NCBI GenBank assembly: GCA_025738555.1 | Contig: JAOVFP010000022.1 | Coordinates: 2,070,448-2,134,447 of the forward strand | Direction: 5' to 3' | Source: Cyathus striatus | Taxonomy: Eukaryota > Basidiomycota > Agaricomycetes > Agaricales > Nidulariaceae | DNA length: 64,000 nucleotides | Part shown: in pieces, positions 10,996 to 22,684 of the stretch | Layout of the letters: each line of letters opens with the position of its first letter | How positions within the stretch are numbered: the stretch's first letter is position 1 | Notes under the pieces: model-generated | What the model was told of the DNA's origin: nothing | Seen by the model: the letters and a program-made list of their open reading frames with translations, nothing else | The model's database searches: none | Position numbers and translations under genes: made by a program

Positions 10996-12670
10996 ATGAA
11001 GTTCTCCATGTTTTCTACCATTGCTCTTGCCATCTCACTTGGCCAAATTGTCGCCAGTAGCCCAGCTTTATCTGCTGCTACCACCAAGACCTCTGAAGAT
11101 TCCGAAGATTTGTTGAAGGTTGTGAATGCAGCTCGTGCTGTCAACATTATCAACTCCATTTCTCTCGATTATCATAATACCAAGTTTGTACCCACAGCGG
11201 CAGTGACTCTCCTTAGAGAGTTCTGGGCTGTGGTCTCCACTACAGGTCGAGCAGCCGCCAAAAATCCCATTGTTCAAAGTATAGTTGGCTCTGCTATCTA
11301 CAATGCCATCAAAAGTGGGTACAATAAACTTGTTGACTTTTTTAGTACCTCCAGTGGGCAAAGTCAGAATAATCAAGCATTCAACATCGATGGTGATGTG
11401 GTAAGGATTCCTGTACAATATATAATGGAAAGTGTTAATAATGAACATTTGTAGGACCCTTGAGAAATTCTTCAATCATATGTCAATGGAGTTGCATCGT
11501 ATCTCCCCAGTGATACTCAATGCATTATGGTTGAAAAAGATATGACTACAGGTTATGACAGTAATTTGATTTGGGTCGCAGTCCATATTTCTCCCTCTGT
11601 ATCCGGGTATAGAGTTCAGGAGTAAGCTCGATGAAACAACGTACTGGCAATTTTAAAAAAATGACACCCATTGTTTGATGTTTAGCTTTGACCAGTTTTG
11701 CACTAATGGTGGGGTGCTTACCATTCTCTTGAACTCTGCAGCTACTGGAAGTGCCCCCCTGGTTAGCCATTTTTCTCATACACAACAAATAACAATGAGA
11801 ACTGAAATATATTTGCAGATCTGTTACGTACCGATTCTCTTCCTGCTTAGAAGTGGTTGCGAAGACACCCGGAGGGTGTGGGAGAACTATAACGGAAACC
11901 CGAAGTGAGTACGGGTGCGGAAATGTAGAGCGGGAGTGCGGAAAGAACCGTGGCTTCAGCTTGTGTGCTGCGCCGCCTGGATATCCCCAGGGAATGGTTC
12001 GTATTTCGAGTAAGATGATATGTAACAAAGGAAGACGTTCTAGAGTATAAGAGAAGGCTTCGCCACTACACTAGGTAGCGGGAGAGAAACCCGAAGGAAA
12101 ACCCGGAGCGGGTTTTTGAACTTAGAGTAGGAAGAAAGTGTACAGAGTTGATACGAATACTAAAGACTACCTATTACATCTGGAAGACTACTTATACTAA
12201 GTAGGAACCTGTAGATACGAATGTAGAAGTATTATACAAAGGACAAGTCAAAGGAGTAAGTAGGAAATGAAGTCTTGGCAAAGCGGAGTAGGGGCGCAAA
12301 TGACGCGCTCAGAATGAAGAATAAGGAACTAATCTACAAAGGCCATAATGAAACGTATAAGTAGGAATGGAAGGGAGGAGTAATAGAATGATGACGCGGT
12401 GAGGCCGTCATAAGAGAAAGTACGTATCCGGGATACCCGATAGAAAACCCGACGGGTTCCGGGTACGTTCCCGGGCGGGAACGTCGGGAAGTGTAAACCC
12501 GAAGCGGGTACGTTCCGGGAACGGACCGGGTATGTTGGAAGGTCACGTGGGAACGTCGGCACGATGTATCCGGACACGGATATAACAAGATCGTATATTC
12601 TGGTAATTGGAAAATCACTACAGATGCTGACAATTATCGCTTGATTTTTTGGTACAATTTTTCAATGTAA
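10996..12670 (+). pseudogene. Decayed small secreted protein gene
   Basis: The ATG at 10996 opens a frame with a good signal peptide (MKFSMFSTIALAISLGQ, likely cleavage after ASSPALS). An upstream in-frame start at 10828 would bury it, so I prefer 10996. The frame stops at 11452-11454 (TAG), but the same frame continues with protein-like sequence after TAG and a TGA at 11461-11463, up to TAA near 11622. Further protein-like sequence follows in another frame to 11821 and resumes after a solo LTR (11822-12587) as YSGNWKITTDADNYRL, ending at the TAA at 12668. I do not recognise the family. The stops could come from CAG, CGA and CAA by C-to-T change. Alternatively the first frame alone is an intact secreted protein of about 152 aa. 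Confidence 0.5.
11822..12587. mobile_element. Solo LTR, 766 bp, TSD AGATC
   Basis: The element starts TGTTACGTACC and ends GGATATAACA (TGTT...AACA), and is flanked by the perfect 5 bp duplication AGATC (11817-11821 and 12588-12592). There are no coding domains inside, so it is a solo LTR left by recombination of a retrotransposon. The interior is rich in CCCGA/TCGGG and CCCGGA inverted motifs (12080-12540). It interrupts the secreted-protein remnant. Confidence 0.9.
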
Positions 12671-15600
12671 ATCATTGACAGGAGCCTGGAGGAAATACAA
12701 GTTGGTTTACATTGGATGGAAGAATATTTAATCTCCTTCTTTGTTTAGCTCTACATTAAAACTTTGATTGAAAGTTTCTGTTGCTATATATCTATTTGCT
12801 TGCTACTGACTTCAATATATTATATATGTTATCTCCTTTGCTTGCTGAGTTTATCTATGTATTAAAGAAAACTTGTTATTATACCTCTTCATTGGTGCTA
12901 GATCATTACAAAGCATTCATTACGTCATTGCAGCTTCCTCCAGCATTTTTTCTGCTAGTCTCTCTGTTTACAGACTTTTCGTCTTGTGTAACTACATACT
13001 ATCAATGACATACTAAAGTTATACACAATGAAGTCTTTAAATACCGAAACTGGAGCTTCTCTGTGTCAGGAGGTTGCAATACCATTGGAGACTGCTAAAG
13101 CTCTTTCAATGGAGTACATTAACTTACCTATCTTGGCAGCACTGACTATTTTTTGAATTCTGATAGAGGAAACCAAGGGCTAGAGAGGAAGTTCTGCATG
13201 CCGAGCTTAAGGACAATGTAACAATTCATCTCTTTCGAAGAGATATGAAAACTGACCATATCTACTACCTCAATTTTGTTCATAGCAACAATCACTCCAG
13301 CTATAGACAAAAACCAGATGGTACCAGGGTTATCACTTGTACTGATCTGCAAAGTCCAGGATGTGAAATGTGTTCGGTAGATGGAGTGATGGAGGCTGCG
13401 GAACTCATGCATACAATTAGATCATTTCCTGGTTACAGGTCAACAGCAACTCAGCCTGATGCTGCACAGGGAAGTATTTCAATCCTGGAAGGCATGGTCA
13501 TAAACATTCTGCAAAGCAGTCACCATCCCATCACCTTGAAGGTGCAGGCAAACCCCTACAAAGATCAGTTTATTTCACCAACCTCCACTATTGTATGAAG
13601 TTATATCATACAATGTATTTACTTCAAATTGTTAAAGATAACTAGACAACTGCCACTACTATGCATGTTTATAGAATGCTTAATATCACATAGGCATAGA
13701 GAGCAAATCACATATTTCAAGAGATGGTATTATATTAACTCAAATGAATTACATTGCTTTCAGTAAATAATGAGATAAGTAAAAGAGAGTATCCATCAGA
13801 CAAACATCTAGCTCGTTGGCTAATCTCCAGAAGTACCAAAAAAGTCCTTCGTTCGAAAAGCCAAACGTCCTCGAAATTCCTCGCGAAGAGAAATTATGTT
13901 CTCGGTATAACGAGCAGATGCAGAGATCATCGATTGGATATGAAGGATGCGGCATTTGTAAAAATGCGAGACTCGGTCAGTTTCTGTAAACAGATCCTGA
14001 TTGAGTATGTTCTGAGGAAACAAAATAGCTGGCGCCAGGGTTTTATAAATTTTTGGAGTGGTCCGTGCACTTTCACACGATTGATTCCACCGCTATACTT
14101 AACATTGTCTTAAGAGACTTACGTAATTTGATGTCAAAGCGTCTGCTCTCGGTCTGCTCAGCAATGCTCAGTTCTCTCAAATTCCATGGTACTTGTTGTA
14201 CTTTCATAATCTTACACCGACAGTCTCTGCATATGGTGGCACAGAACTTTTAACTGTGTATCTTCCTGGAATCGCCCGAGATGAGCTGAACATTTTGAAC
14301 TGAACCGCCGCGGACGTTACATGGGATAGACTTGGTCACCGGGTGTTCTGGTCGGTATAGCGTATTGATAAGGTGAGTCCTCTTCCCTTTTTCTTTTAAG
14401 TTACTACTCCGACCGACTAATAGTGCTCTGCTGCAAGCTACCTCGCAGTTATCAACATTGTAATACGATTTCACGGAAGTTCTTCGTGGATCCTAGCGAA
14501 CGCCTTTTCTCCCTATGCTACCAGACGGAGCTCGAATATATGGAAATGTGGTATAACTTGCGAACAGTGCATATGCATGTGCGAGTACGAAGTGTCGTCT
14601 TCTGCCACGAGAACAACTAGCGCGGATACCGTAATCGTGCTTCATCCGCCTCCTGTTTCTAGGAGGTGTCTAAACATTACTTATTATCCAATACTGCAAA
14701 CATGGTTAGCTGTGATCGGAAGCCGACATAGGCTATAGCAGCGGATTTCAAGTCTGCATTGTTGCTGCATCGAGTCAGCAAGGAGTCCTCGAACACGAGT
14801 TCTTCGTGTGGTTCCGAGAAAAGGAATTTCATTTTCACCTCGCCTACTCCTGCCTAGCGTGATGATGCCAATGATTCACGTTTGATTACGTGGGCCACTT
14901 GTCCACACTCTAATTGTCTTTCGAGGAAGGCTATCCGCTCAAGATTAGATTTAATTTGTCCTGTGAGCTCCCATCACAAATGCTTACAGCACGCCTGTCA
15001 CTGTCATATGTTCTCTCAGTCACAAGAGTTGACCCCCTTACAGGAGGATTCTTCATTTCAATTACGGCTTGCTTCTACGCCAACACGGATGTCGTAACGT
15101 AATGTGTGGACACCCGTCGCAGAAAAGCAGAGGCCCCAAGTCGTCCATCACGGAATCAGAATTTCACCCCCTCCCCAACTAAACTTTCCTTCTTCCAACA
15201 CGTATTCTCAACTTCCTTAATAAACCTTCACCGCGGAGCTGTTCCTCAAGGCTATTGAAATATCGCATTCCTTTGATTTTTATCGACTCTTCCTTTCGCC
15301 ACCATCGACTCGCTCTAGCAGGACAGAGTAGTTCGTACTGCATTCCGATTTTATCCGCTCCAGTGTGAAGGCTCTACTTTCTTTCCTCTCAACTTTTTCT
15401 AGTACTCTGTTCTGCAGGTCAGAATACTAACAGGATGACGGCGGACCTCCTGTACTGCCGCGCCGTGCTCACGCGCATCAAGAGCCAGCGCAGTCTCGTA
15501 AAAGGCGGCCAGAACCGAAAGCCCAGCATGGTAGCTCTCCAGGGGTTCATCTCGTATAGCCTGGGTTCCGGCATTGACGGAAAGACCCTCAATGAATTGA

Positions 15601-16002
15601 CATGCTGTAACACGTCGCTGCGGGGAGGTGGAACTGGTGGAGTGTGTACAAACGAGGGTGTTTTGGCATGTTCGAAGGTGAGTTGATACCCTCACCGTCC
15701 ATTTTGCAGCTTCAGAATGCTGATCGGTACTCTCGTCTCCGACAAATAGTGTGGGCTGGCCAAAGTACGTACCCTTTTTACACATGGAATGCAAGGAACG
15801 GATGCTTATAAGAGTGTCGTCTCACTGAAAGTATTGCTCAGGACGGTGTCAACGGCAACACTGGACAAAACACAAGCTTGACTGCGAGCACGCGTATTTC
15901 GACGACAACTGGAAACCAAGTTGGGTAATTGAAGGTCGCAAACCTTCATTCTTCCTCCCGGCCGCCACTGTAACGCCAACGCCAACTTCAGCCCCAGTGT
16001 CG
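12671..16002. other. Unassigned stretch
   Basis: Several open frames of 60-130 codons lie here on both strands (for example 13245-13598 plus, 13754-14113 plus, 15399-15794 minus), but none has a family motif I recognise and none joins to another through clear splice sites. A GTGAGT...TTGCAG pair at about 15679-15712 and GC-richer sequence at 15420-15790 hint at a gene 5' of the DUF4470 gene, possibly its missing upstream exons. I make no call. Confidence 0.3.
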
Positions 16003-17828
16003 ATGACTTGCCACACACGCTTATGGGGGGATGTCCCTGCCTATGATATACTCCAGTTAAACCATAATGAAGGTCTCAACAGTGAACGGTCCGACTTCAA
16101 AGTGTGTTTCGCAGGTCCGTGCTTCTAGCTTTGCTTTTCTTCTTTGTGAAACTGACGGTGGCGTACAGAGGCCGCCGACATCCGCAATCTAATCGAGACA
16201 GTCAACAATCTCCCCAAAGACTACCGCGGAAAATGTGATATACTACTGAACCACCCCGACGCGACTGTTGTTAACCGCAACTTGGTTATCCTGTCCGTGC
16301 TTCTTGGCCCTGGCCCGACGATTGAAGAATCCGCAGAACTAGCAGTACATCTTATGTACTCTGCGTCGCTTACTGGGGCTGGCGAATCCTACGTCCGGCG
16401 GTGCGTGCAGCGGATATACGGGGAGGGATCAAGCGATAGCGGCGACATGACGTTCCACTGTACGCTACGCACTAGAGGGAGAGGCAAGCTAGCCTCTGTG
16501 CAGCCTATGATGGCGGTGAAGAAACCTCGGGAGATGTTTCTTTCCACATTCGGACTGGATAAAGCCATAAAGAGCTTCCATGGCACGCTTCTAGATCCCG
16601 CGAGGGAAGATGATAGGGACCTTCTATTGGACGGGCTTAAACCGCCTCATCGACTCGCGTTGTCACATTTTTGGCATACGGGCGTGTTGCTCCCGTTTTC
16701 GGCGCGCACGACGTCGTTTACCCAACCCAATCGGTCCGTTCTCGGCTCCACTTCTACTTCTAACGTTCGTACTAACTCCCCGCAGGCTCCAATTCACTTC
16801 CCAAGGAACTTGGTTGGGCACTCCGACGGATATATCCCCACTCCCTGGGTGGAACCTCGCCCTCCTTGCTCCGACCATCCGAAGATACTCGCTGGATGCG
16901 AATGACACCTTCGGTGCTTTATTCTTCCACATCCGCGACTCCCTCATTCAATTTGCAACGCGGCTAAGAGACTTTGCAGTCGACGTCCACCTCACATCGT
17001 ATGACCCACGGATCTTAAGCAAAGGGATGTACTTCCTCCCTGCGCCATTCCACGGCGCCTGCTTCGATCGAATCGATTTGGGTGACGTTGGGGATAGAGT
17101 GAGCATGCGGGGGTGCATTGAGGATTGGGGGAAGCTGCTTGCAAAGAAGAATGTGAATGCGGGGATTGTGATGCATTCGAGAAGGTGGCATGTAGGGTCG
17201 CCTGGTGCGACAGCGAGGTATAACCCGGATATTGTGGATGTGCTACGAAGAAGGTGTTTAGGGAGGCCTGTGCTTGTGTGTTCTCTCTTTTCTTTACCGG
17301 AATTGTCGTGCTAACGCGTTTATAGGAAGAGCAACTTGGTAAATTGCTCTCGAGAGGACAGCATAGTCCACGGGTTTACAGGCTCGTAGAGAGCATGGAC
17401 GCATTCGTGGACCATGGGGAGGCGTTTGGAAAATACGTGGAGGCGCAGGATGTGGTTTCTGTTGCGGGGGAGTTGGGGTTGAGAATTCGAGAGGTCAATA
17501 AGATACATCCTAAGGTTTGCACTCGAGTTCCTGTCTGGTAGTACTCCACTAATGTCTGAGTTAGAGATTCGGTGTCCCGCTGAACAGCACCCAATCCCTC
17601 CCAGACTTATCCAAGGCGGAGTTTTATGACCTCTGTTAGCCTCTCCCTTTCTTCTTACTGTAAGTAGCTGACAGCAGTACTACGATAGTTACACTAGGCG
17701 GCCTTGACCTGACGATCCGGTTCATCGAGTTCGAAGCTGCGCCTGAGGGGATGGACTGGGCAGAGGATGAGGAGGGAGGGATAGATGCTGTTCGTGATTA
17801 TGCTGCGTTTGTGGTGTTGGTCGACTGA
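16003..17828 (+). CDS. DUF4470-domain protein
   Basis: A spliced gene whose start matches the conserved opening of the fungal DUF4470 domain (LWGDVPAYDILQL, then the core LNHPDATVVNRNLVILSVLL and ELAVHLMYSASLT). Function of the family is unknown. Introns visible include about 16115-16167 (GTCCGT...TACAG, in phase, giving FAEAADIRNL) and about 16733-16787 (GTCCGT...CGCAG). More introns lie near 17270-17325 and 17515-17565, and one near 17645-17690. The protein ends RDYAAFVVLVD with TGA. The ATG at 16003 is the first in frame before the domain, but upstream exons are possible because many family members have an N-terminal extension. The C-terminal exon order is approximate. Confidence 0.7.
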
Positions 17829-18095
17829 TTGCTTTGGTTTGGTCGCTCTTTCCTTCCTCCTCATTCCTCATCCGTTGCCCTTCCCTCTGGGCTTTCTTTT
17901 CCGACTTGGTGCTGTTCTCTTTCCTCTTTCCTTCTTTTCCCGCCCATCTCTTGGTTCTTGTTATCACGCTGGTCTTGGATTAATTCTTGTTGGATAACCA
18001 CTTCCTGATTCTCGCTCCTTACTCCTTGCTCGTTATTTTTCATTGCCCACGCCCCATATCGACATATAAAAGACAGCAAGCAGAAGCGGCTCCCG

Positions 18096-18315
18096 AACAC
18101 CCCTTCTATCTCACCCTTCTTCCCCTCTCGCCTCGTCTACAAGTCAAGTACATGGATCCCTGCTCTCACTCCCGTTCATCCCGCGGTCTACGAGCCCGCT
18201 GCTTCCAAGGTCGATAAGCCCTTTCCTAACACGTTCCGTGAAGCCAGGCGTTTTGAGGAGTACGAGCACTACTGGCGGTGGAGGGTGGATCGGAGGGGGA
18301 GACAAGGATAAAGAG
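18096..18315 (+). other. Coding-like stretch, possibly an orphan exon
   Basis: One plus frame reads as protein-like sequence (YKSSTWIPALTPVHPAVYEP, later FPNTFREARRFEEYEHYW) and ends at a TAA near 18315. I see no start codon or partner exon. It could be a terminal exon of a gene lost or mis-spliced, or an alternative 3' end of the DUF4470 gene. Confidence 0.3.
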
Positions 18316-18677
18316 AAAGACGGAATGGGAGGTAGAAGGAAGGAGGGAGAGGGAGAGGGGTGTACGAGGCGCGATATTGTGGAACTTCGACATGCGCTGT
18401 TGACTGATCCGTTTCTTGGAGGGGGTGGGAGTTTTGGTATTCGGTAGTTTTGACTCTCCCCTGGTGAGGGGGTGGACTTTAGGTAGTTTAGTTCAGACTT
18501 TTTAGATGGACTTATATTGTACAATGACTTGCATATACATAGCGCAAGGAAGCACTACGGTGATATTGGAGATACTTTAATCACTGGTATAAATCACCAT
18601 GTACAATATGTGGTACTACTTACAAGCCGCACGCCTACCGAAAGGCATCCGCATACCACGTATAAACTATATCCTAC

Positions 18678-20649
18678 TCAATGTTCGCACATCGAAAATG
18701 TCACAGACGAAAACATAAACTGATTATACTTCGCAGATAACTTCCGTTCTTCCATAAGCTCCAACCTCAACTCCTTCGCCTTCTCCATCCCATACGGGAA
18801 CTCCACATCCTGAACTACATGGTTCCTCAGCTCTGCAGGGAGCTTCGCTAACGCGGCTCCAGCCTCCAACTGCTCCTGCCACCAGTCCCTCCTCTGGCAC
18901 GACACATTTGCTGTGCTTATAACCTTGAGCCTAGGGTCCACAAGAAAGAGTGCAACGATCTTCCTGTGCCCTGGTTTTGTTGGGTCAGCAAGTTTGAAAG
19001 GTTGAACTTGATGTTGAAGGATGTTAGGGAAGGCGAGGAGACGGCCTTCGAACGTTTCTACACTGCCCAGGATTTGTACAGCGGATTCACGATTTTTTAG
19101 TCCATAGACGTCCTCGAGCCATTGGTAATCGTCTTGCTCAGGGCTGACATCATCCAGTGCCCCGGTATCGCATTTTTGACGGAAAGCGAGCTTTGATGTA
19201 GTTATATTCTCTGTGGAATAGTAGTACAAGGCGGTCGAAACAATGTGCTCGTTCTATTATACCCATTCATCAGAAACTATGCAACCAATACAAAAGTGAA
19301 ACTCACTACTTGCCCTTCAACATGCCACGAGCCACCTGCATACTCAGGTTTATCAGGCGTCAGATGGATATTTGCCAGTTTAACAATAACTTGTAGCCCA
19401 TATTCCTTATACTCCTCTCTAAGACAAGCCGGAGTCGTAGGTTCAACTGGGTTGAAATCGTCAGGTTCAGGCTGTTTAACGACCCGAACAGTCCTAAACC
19501 GCTCACGCTTGCCCCATTCGTAGTCGTTACCGTCTTCATCATCAAGTTGTCGAAGGCCCTCTTCCTCAACGAGGGCGTTGATCCCGCGTTCATAATCCAC
19601 CGAGTCATAATATATACGGGGCTTTACTGAACTTCGATCCTGGAGAGGAGTAAGGACTCTGTCCCAGAGTGGGATAGAGTAGTCGATCAGCTGTTCGTGA
19701 GGCCGTAGAGTTCTTTATGGTGCTTGGGATGGAGATTGTTAATGCAACTTGTGATCCCGCGAACGCCCCTGATCAGCCAGGTCTTGGGATAACACTATCT
19801 GAACCGCATACTTCGCCTTCTCGCCACGAATATTAACCTCGCAGGGCAACCACTGGAATTTCTCACTAAATGACTTGTCGCCCAGAGTTGTCTCTCCAGT
19901 AGGAACAGGAACGACAACCCCGGCTCCACATCTCTGTAATCCCTCTTCGATACTAGTCATACGTCCTTGCGGAAGAATGCGAGTTAGTCCGTATACTAAG
20001 GGGAACAGCGATGGATGCACAAGGTCGAGTACTTTCTCATCCGAGCCAGGATGCCAATCTTTCTTCCTGTCGGGAACATCTTCCAGAGGCTTCACAGCTT
20101 CGACAAGAGCTGCTTTAAGTTCCACGGGGACGATGATGTCAGACTTTACAACGCCTTGATCGAAAACAGTAATAACACCTGTATTCGTGAGTACCTCGGC
20201 CTTGTGTTTTAACTCGTCGAAGATGCAGTCAATCATCCTTGAGGACACGCCTTCACCGCTACTTAAGATTTTTTCCCTCCACTTCGCGGTAATGTGCTCA
20301 TCGAAAACCTATGAAAGATGCGTGAAGAATAACGCAAAAGATATGAAAGAAAAGGCTACACTTTTATCTCCCAATTAGGCTTATCCGTCACCTTGTCCAT
20401 AATGCGTAGCATCCTGAGTTCTCTGAGAATCATAGTTGGTCCTCTGCCGAGTATTAGCTACGAACAAATCCACTGTTAGTTGATAGAATATCCTCACGAG
20501 GCTGGTCCACCGTCGAAATCTTCGAAATCCAGCGAATTGGTGAACAACTTGTAACCTTCATAGTAAGACGTATCATCTTTCAGCGGCCGCCCATACCCAG
20601 GAAGGAATGTGTTCCCAGCTTCGTCGTAGTACATCGGTTGACGCGACAT
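18678..20649 (-). CDS. DUF4246-domain protein (apparent 1-nt frameshift)
   Basis: The start ATG at 20649 opens MSRQPMYYDEAGNTFLPGYG, and the end is the TGA at 18680-18678. Conserved DUF4246 landmarks are INNLHPKHH, SIPLWDRVLTPL, YAGGSWHVEGQ followed after an intron by NEHIVSTALYYYSTENIT, and DPTKPGHRKIVALFLVDP. The His-Glu pair in WHVEG and the second His in NEHI resemble metal ligands, and the family has been linked to 2OG-Fe(II) oxygenase folds, but no function is established. An intron GTTATC...ACAAG near 19790-19750 joins VQIV to CINNLHP. Near 19694-19702, between ELYGL and EQLID, one nucleotide appears to be missing, so the frame breaks. That is either a sequence error or a recent loss of function. 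Confidence 0.75.
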
Positions 20650-21770
20650 GATGCCAGTAGAGAAGCAGAGTGCTGCAGAGAAGTATGTGTGGTAGAGGGA
20701 TGGTACAGCGCCATGTAATGTTCAGCTTACCTTTTATACACAGGCTTCCATGTGTAAATGTTTCGAAATATAAACATGTTTCTCATGTACGTCGCATGAA
20801 TGGGTCGACTCTCCGCCAAATCTCCGCATCAGGCGTCCAAGTCCCGCCGCCCGACGTTAAGTACACGGTGAGCTTGAGATTGCAGCGCTGACTCTGACTC
20901 GACATTCAATATTGTCAAGCCCTGTGTAGGCATTTGTGGCCGAGGTGATAGTTTTGTATGTCCACTCAGGCTGTAAGATTGACGAGAATAAGTACTGGAG
21001 ACAGATAAGTTTTAGCAGTGCACACCCTAGGGCAACCCTGGAGGAGGTGACAGGTCTGGGGCGATGCGCTCGCAAGTCAACTACATAGTCACACCAGAGT
21101 CACACTGTCACCCAACTCTCGTCTTACTTCCCCTTTCGTTGTTCTCCTTCCCCCTCTCCCAGCTGCCACTCCCATACTTTTATAGACCCTCCATTTCTCC
21201 GGTCTCCAGCACCATTGTTCTCACACAAGGGGTAAAACGTACATCGAGGACATCGACATAAGGAGGGCGGGAGGAATAGCGATAAGACCAAAGCGGAGCA
21301 CCCCACATACAGGCTGCCCCCTCCCCTTTGATATTCAATTGCGGTAAAGACATTCCTCCCCCCCTATTGCTGTCATTCCCCCTGATATCATTTCTAATTT
21401 ATTATATACGGTATGTCTTTTTTTTTGTTTTGACATATGCATATAGATCAATACTTGCTAACTCTTTCTTAGGGTGATATCATAATATGAAGAGCTATAC
21501 AGTGCCTCTATAGTAATAGGGACTAAAATCTGTGCTTTGTGATGTGTGAACTGTACTTAAGTGCATTCTGTTGCATTTAGTCCCACCTGTGGAGTATAAG
21601 GCTCTAATATTTATGTAACCCCCTGTTTAAGACACTATGCACATAGAAATTCAATGCTGATGGTAGGATCATGGCCTTCAATGTTTAGGACTTATACTTT
21701 CAAGTAAAGCATTGCTAAAAAGGCTTGCATGGTGGACCATCAACAATTCTGGGAGGTACACAGCAATAGT
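20650..21770. other. Intergenic region, CT-rich segment
   Basis: Holds the 5' flank of the DUF4246 gene and a pyrimidine-rich stretch at about 21110-21360. No gene, RNA or element end is recognisable. From 21590 to 21770 is the 3' flank of the broken pseudo-NACHT copy A. Confidence 0.45.
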
Positions 21771-22189
21771 TCATTGAACATCTCCAAAATACCTTTCTTT
21801 GCTGCTTCTTCTCAACCATGAACATCCCAAGGTTTCAAAGTTCAATACAGCAGAAAAAAGAGCATTATCCAAAATCCCTCCAGCACAACTCCCAATCCTA
21901 TGAATCCTGCACAAACATACAACATTACCAGACTTGCAGTTGCTAAGGAAATGACAACTCCAGTTATGATAATCTCTGCTCCAAGTAATATTTCTGTGCA
22001 ATATTTCTTCTGCAAAATGGATAACATGCTCCATTTTTCATAAATACTGTGGGGAGGCAGGGCATTTTGAACCTGAGGTTTGGCAACTCACCTTGGCCAG
22101 TGCAAGTCAAAAATTTGAATTGGTACTGTGGAGAACATAGAAAGAACTTGGTAATCTGGTAATCCAGTAATCAGTAGCTTTAATGGTTG

Positions 22190-22670
22190 TGTTATGATAA
22201 AGTTCTGGTTGGGACGTTTATCATACAAGTCTGATATCATGTGATTTACAAGTTCAAGGAACAAGTTAATCAGTATCAAGTTTGAGTCTCTATTCATGAG
22301 CTCTTAAGTTGTTTAGACTTAAGTACGAACAAAGTGAATGATTTGAAGTAAAGCTAGTTCGATTTAAGCTGAAGCTTGAGCTCTACAGCCCAAGCTACTA
22401 CTGTTTAAATACAAACAAGTTCATACTATAAATAAGTAGAAATGTAACTAAATAAGTCAAGATGCTGCACATTGACTGTGCATTACTGCAGTGCAGTAAG
22501 AAGAAAGAAAAGTATACTAAGTAAAGTAAATGACTCAAGATGAGTTAGAAATAGATGACAATTGTGTAAGTAAAGAAGTCACGTGTTTGGTATCAAAGGT
22601 GATACCAAACAAGCCAACAGAATGTAAAGAAAACATCTGTAAATAGAAGAAAGTAAAGAAAATCATAACA
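22190..22670 (-). repeat. 3' LTR of the gypsy element
   Basis: 481 bp, termini TGTTATGAT / ATCATAACA, identical in length to the other LTR at 29969-30449. It carries the AAGCTGAAGCTTG box (22366-22378) that mirrors the primer-binding site. Confidence 0.95.
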
Positions 22671-22684
22671 TTATCCCCAAATTA
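22671..22684 (-). promoter_or_regulatory. Candidate polypurine tract
   Basis: Read on the minus strand, the bases next to the 3' LTR are TTTGGGGATAA, a short purine-rich run at the position where plus-strand priming occurs. It is interrupted by one T, so the call is tentative. Confidence 0.4.

Noticed and set aside
14700..14790. tRNA-like hairpin region
   Set aside because: No T-loop (GTTCGA) or proper acceptor stem could be formed; no tRNA or rRNA was found in the window.
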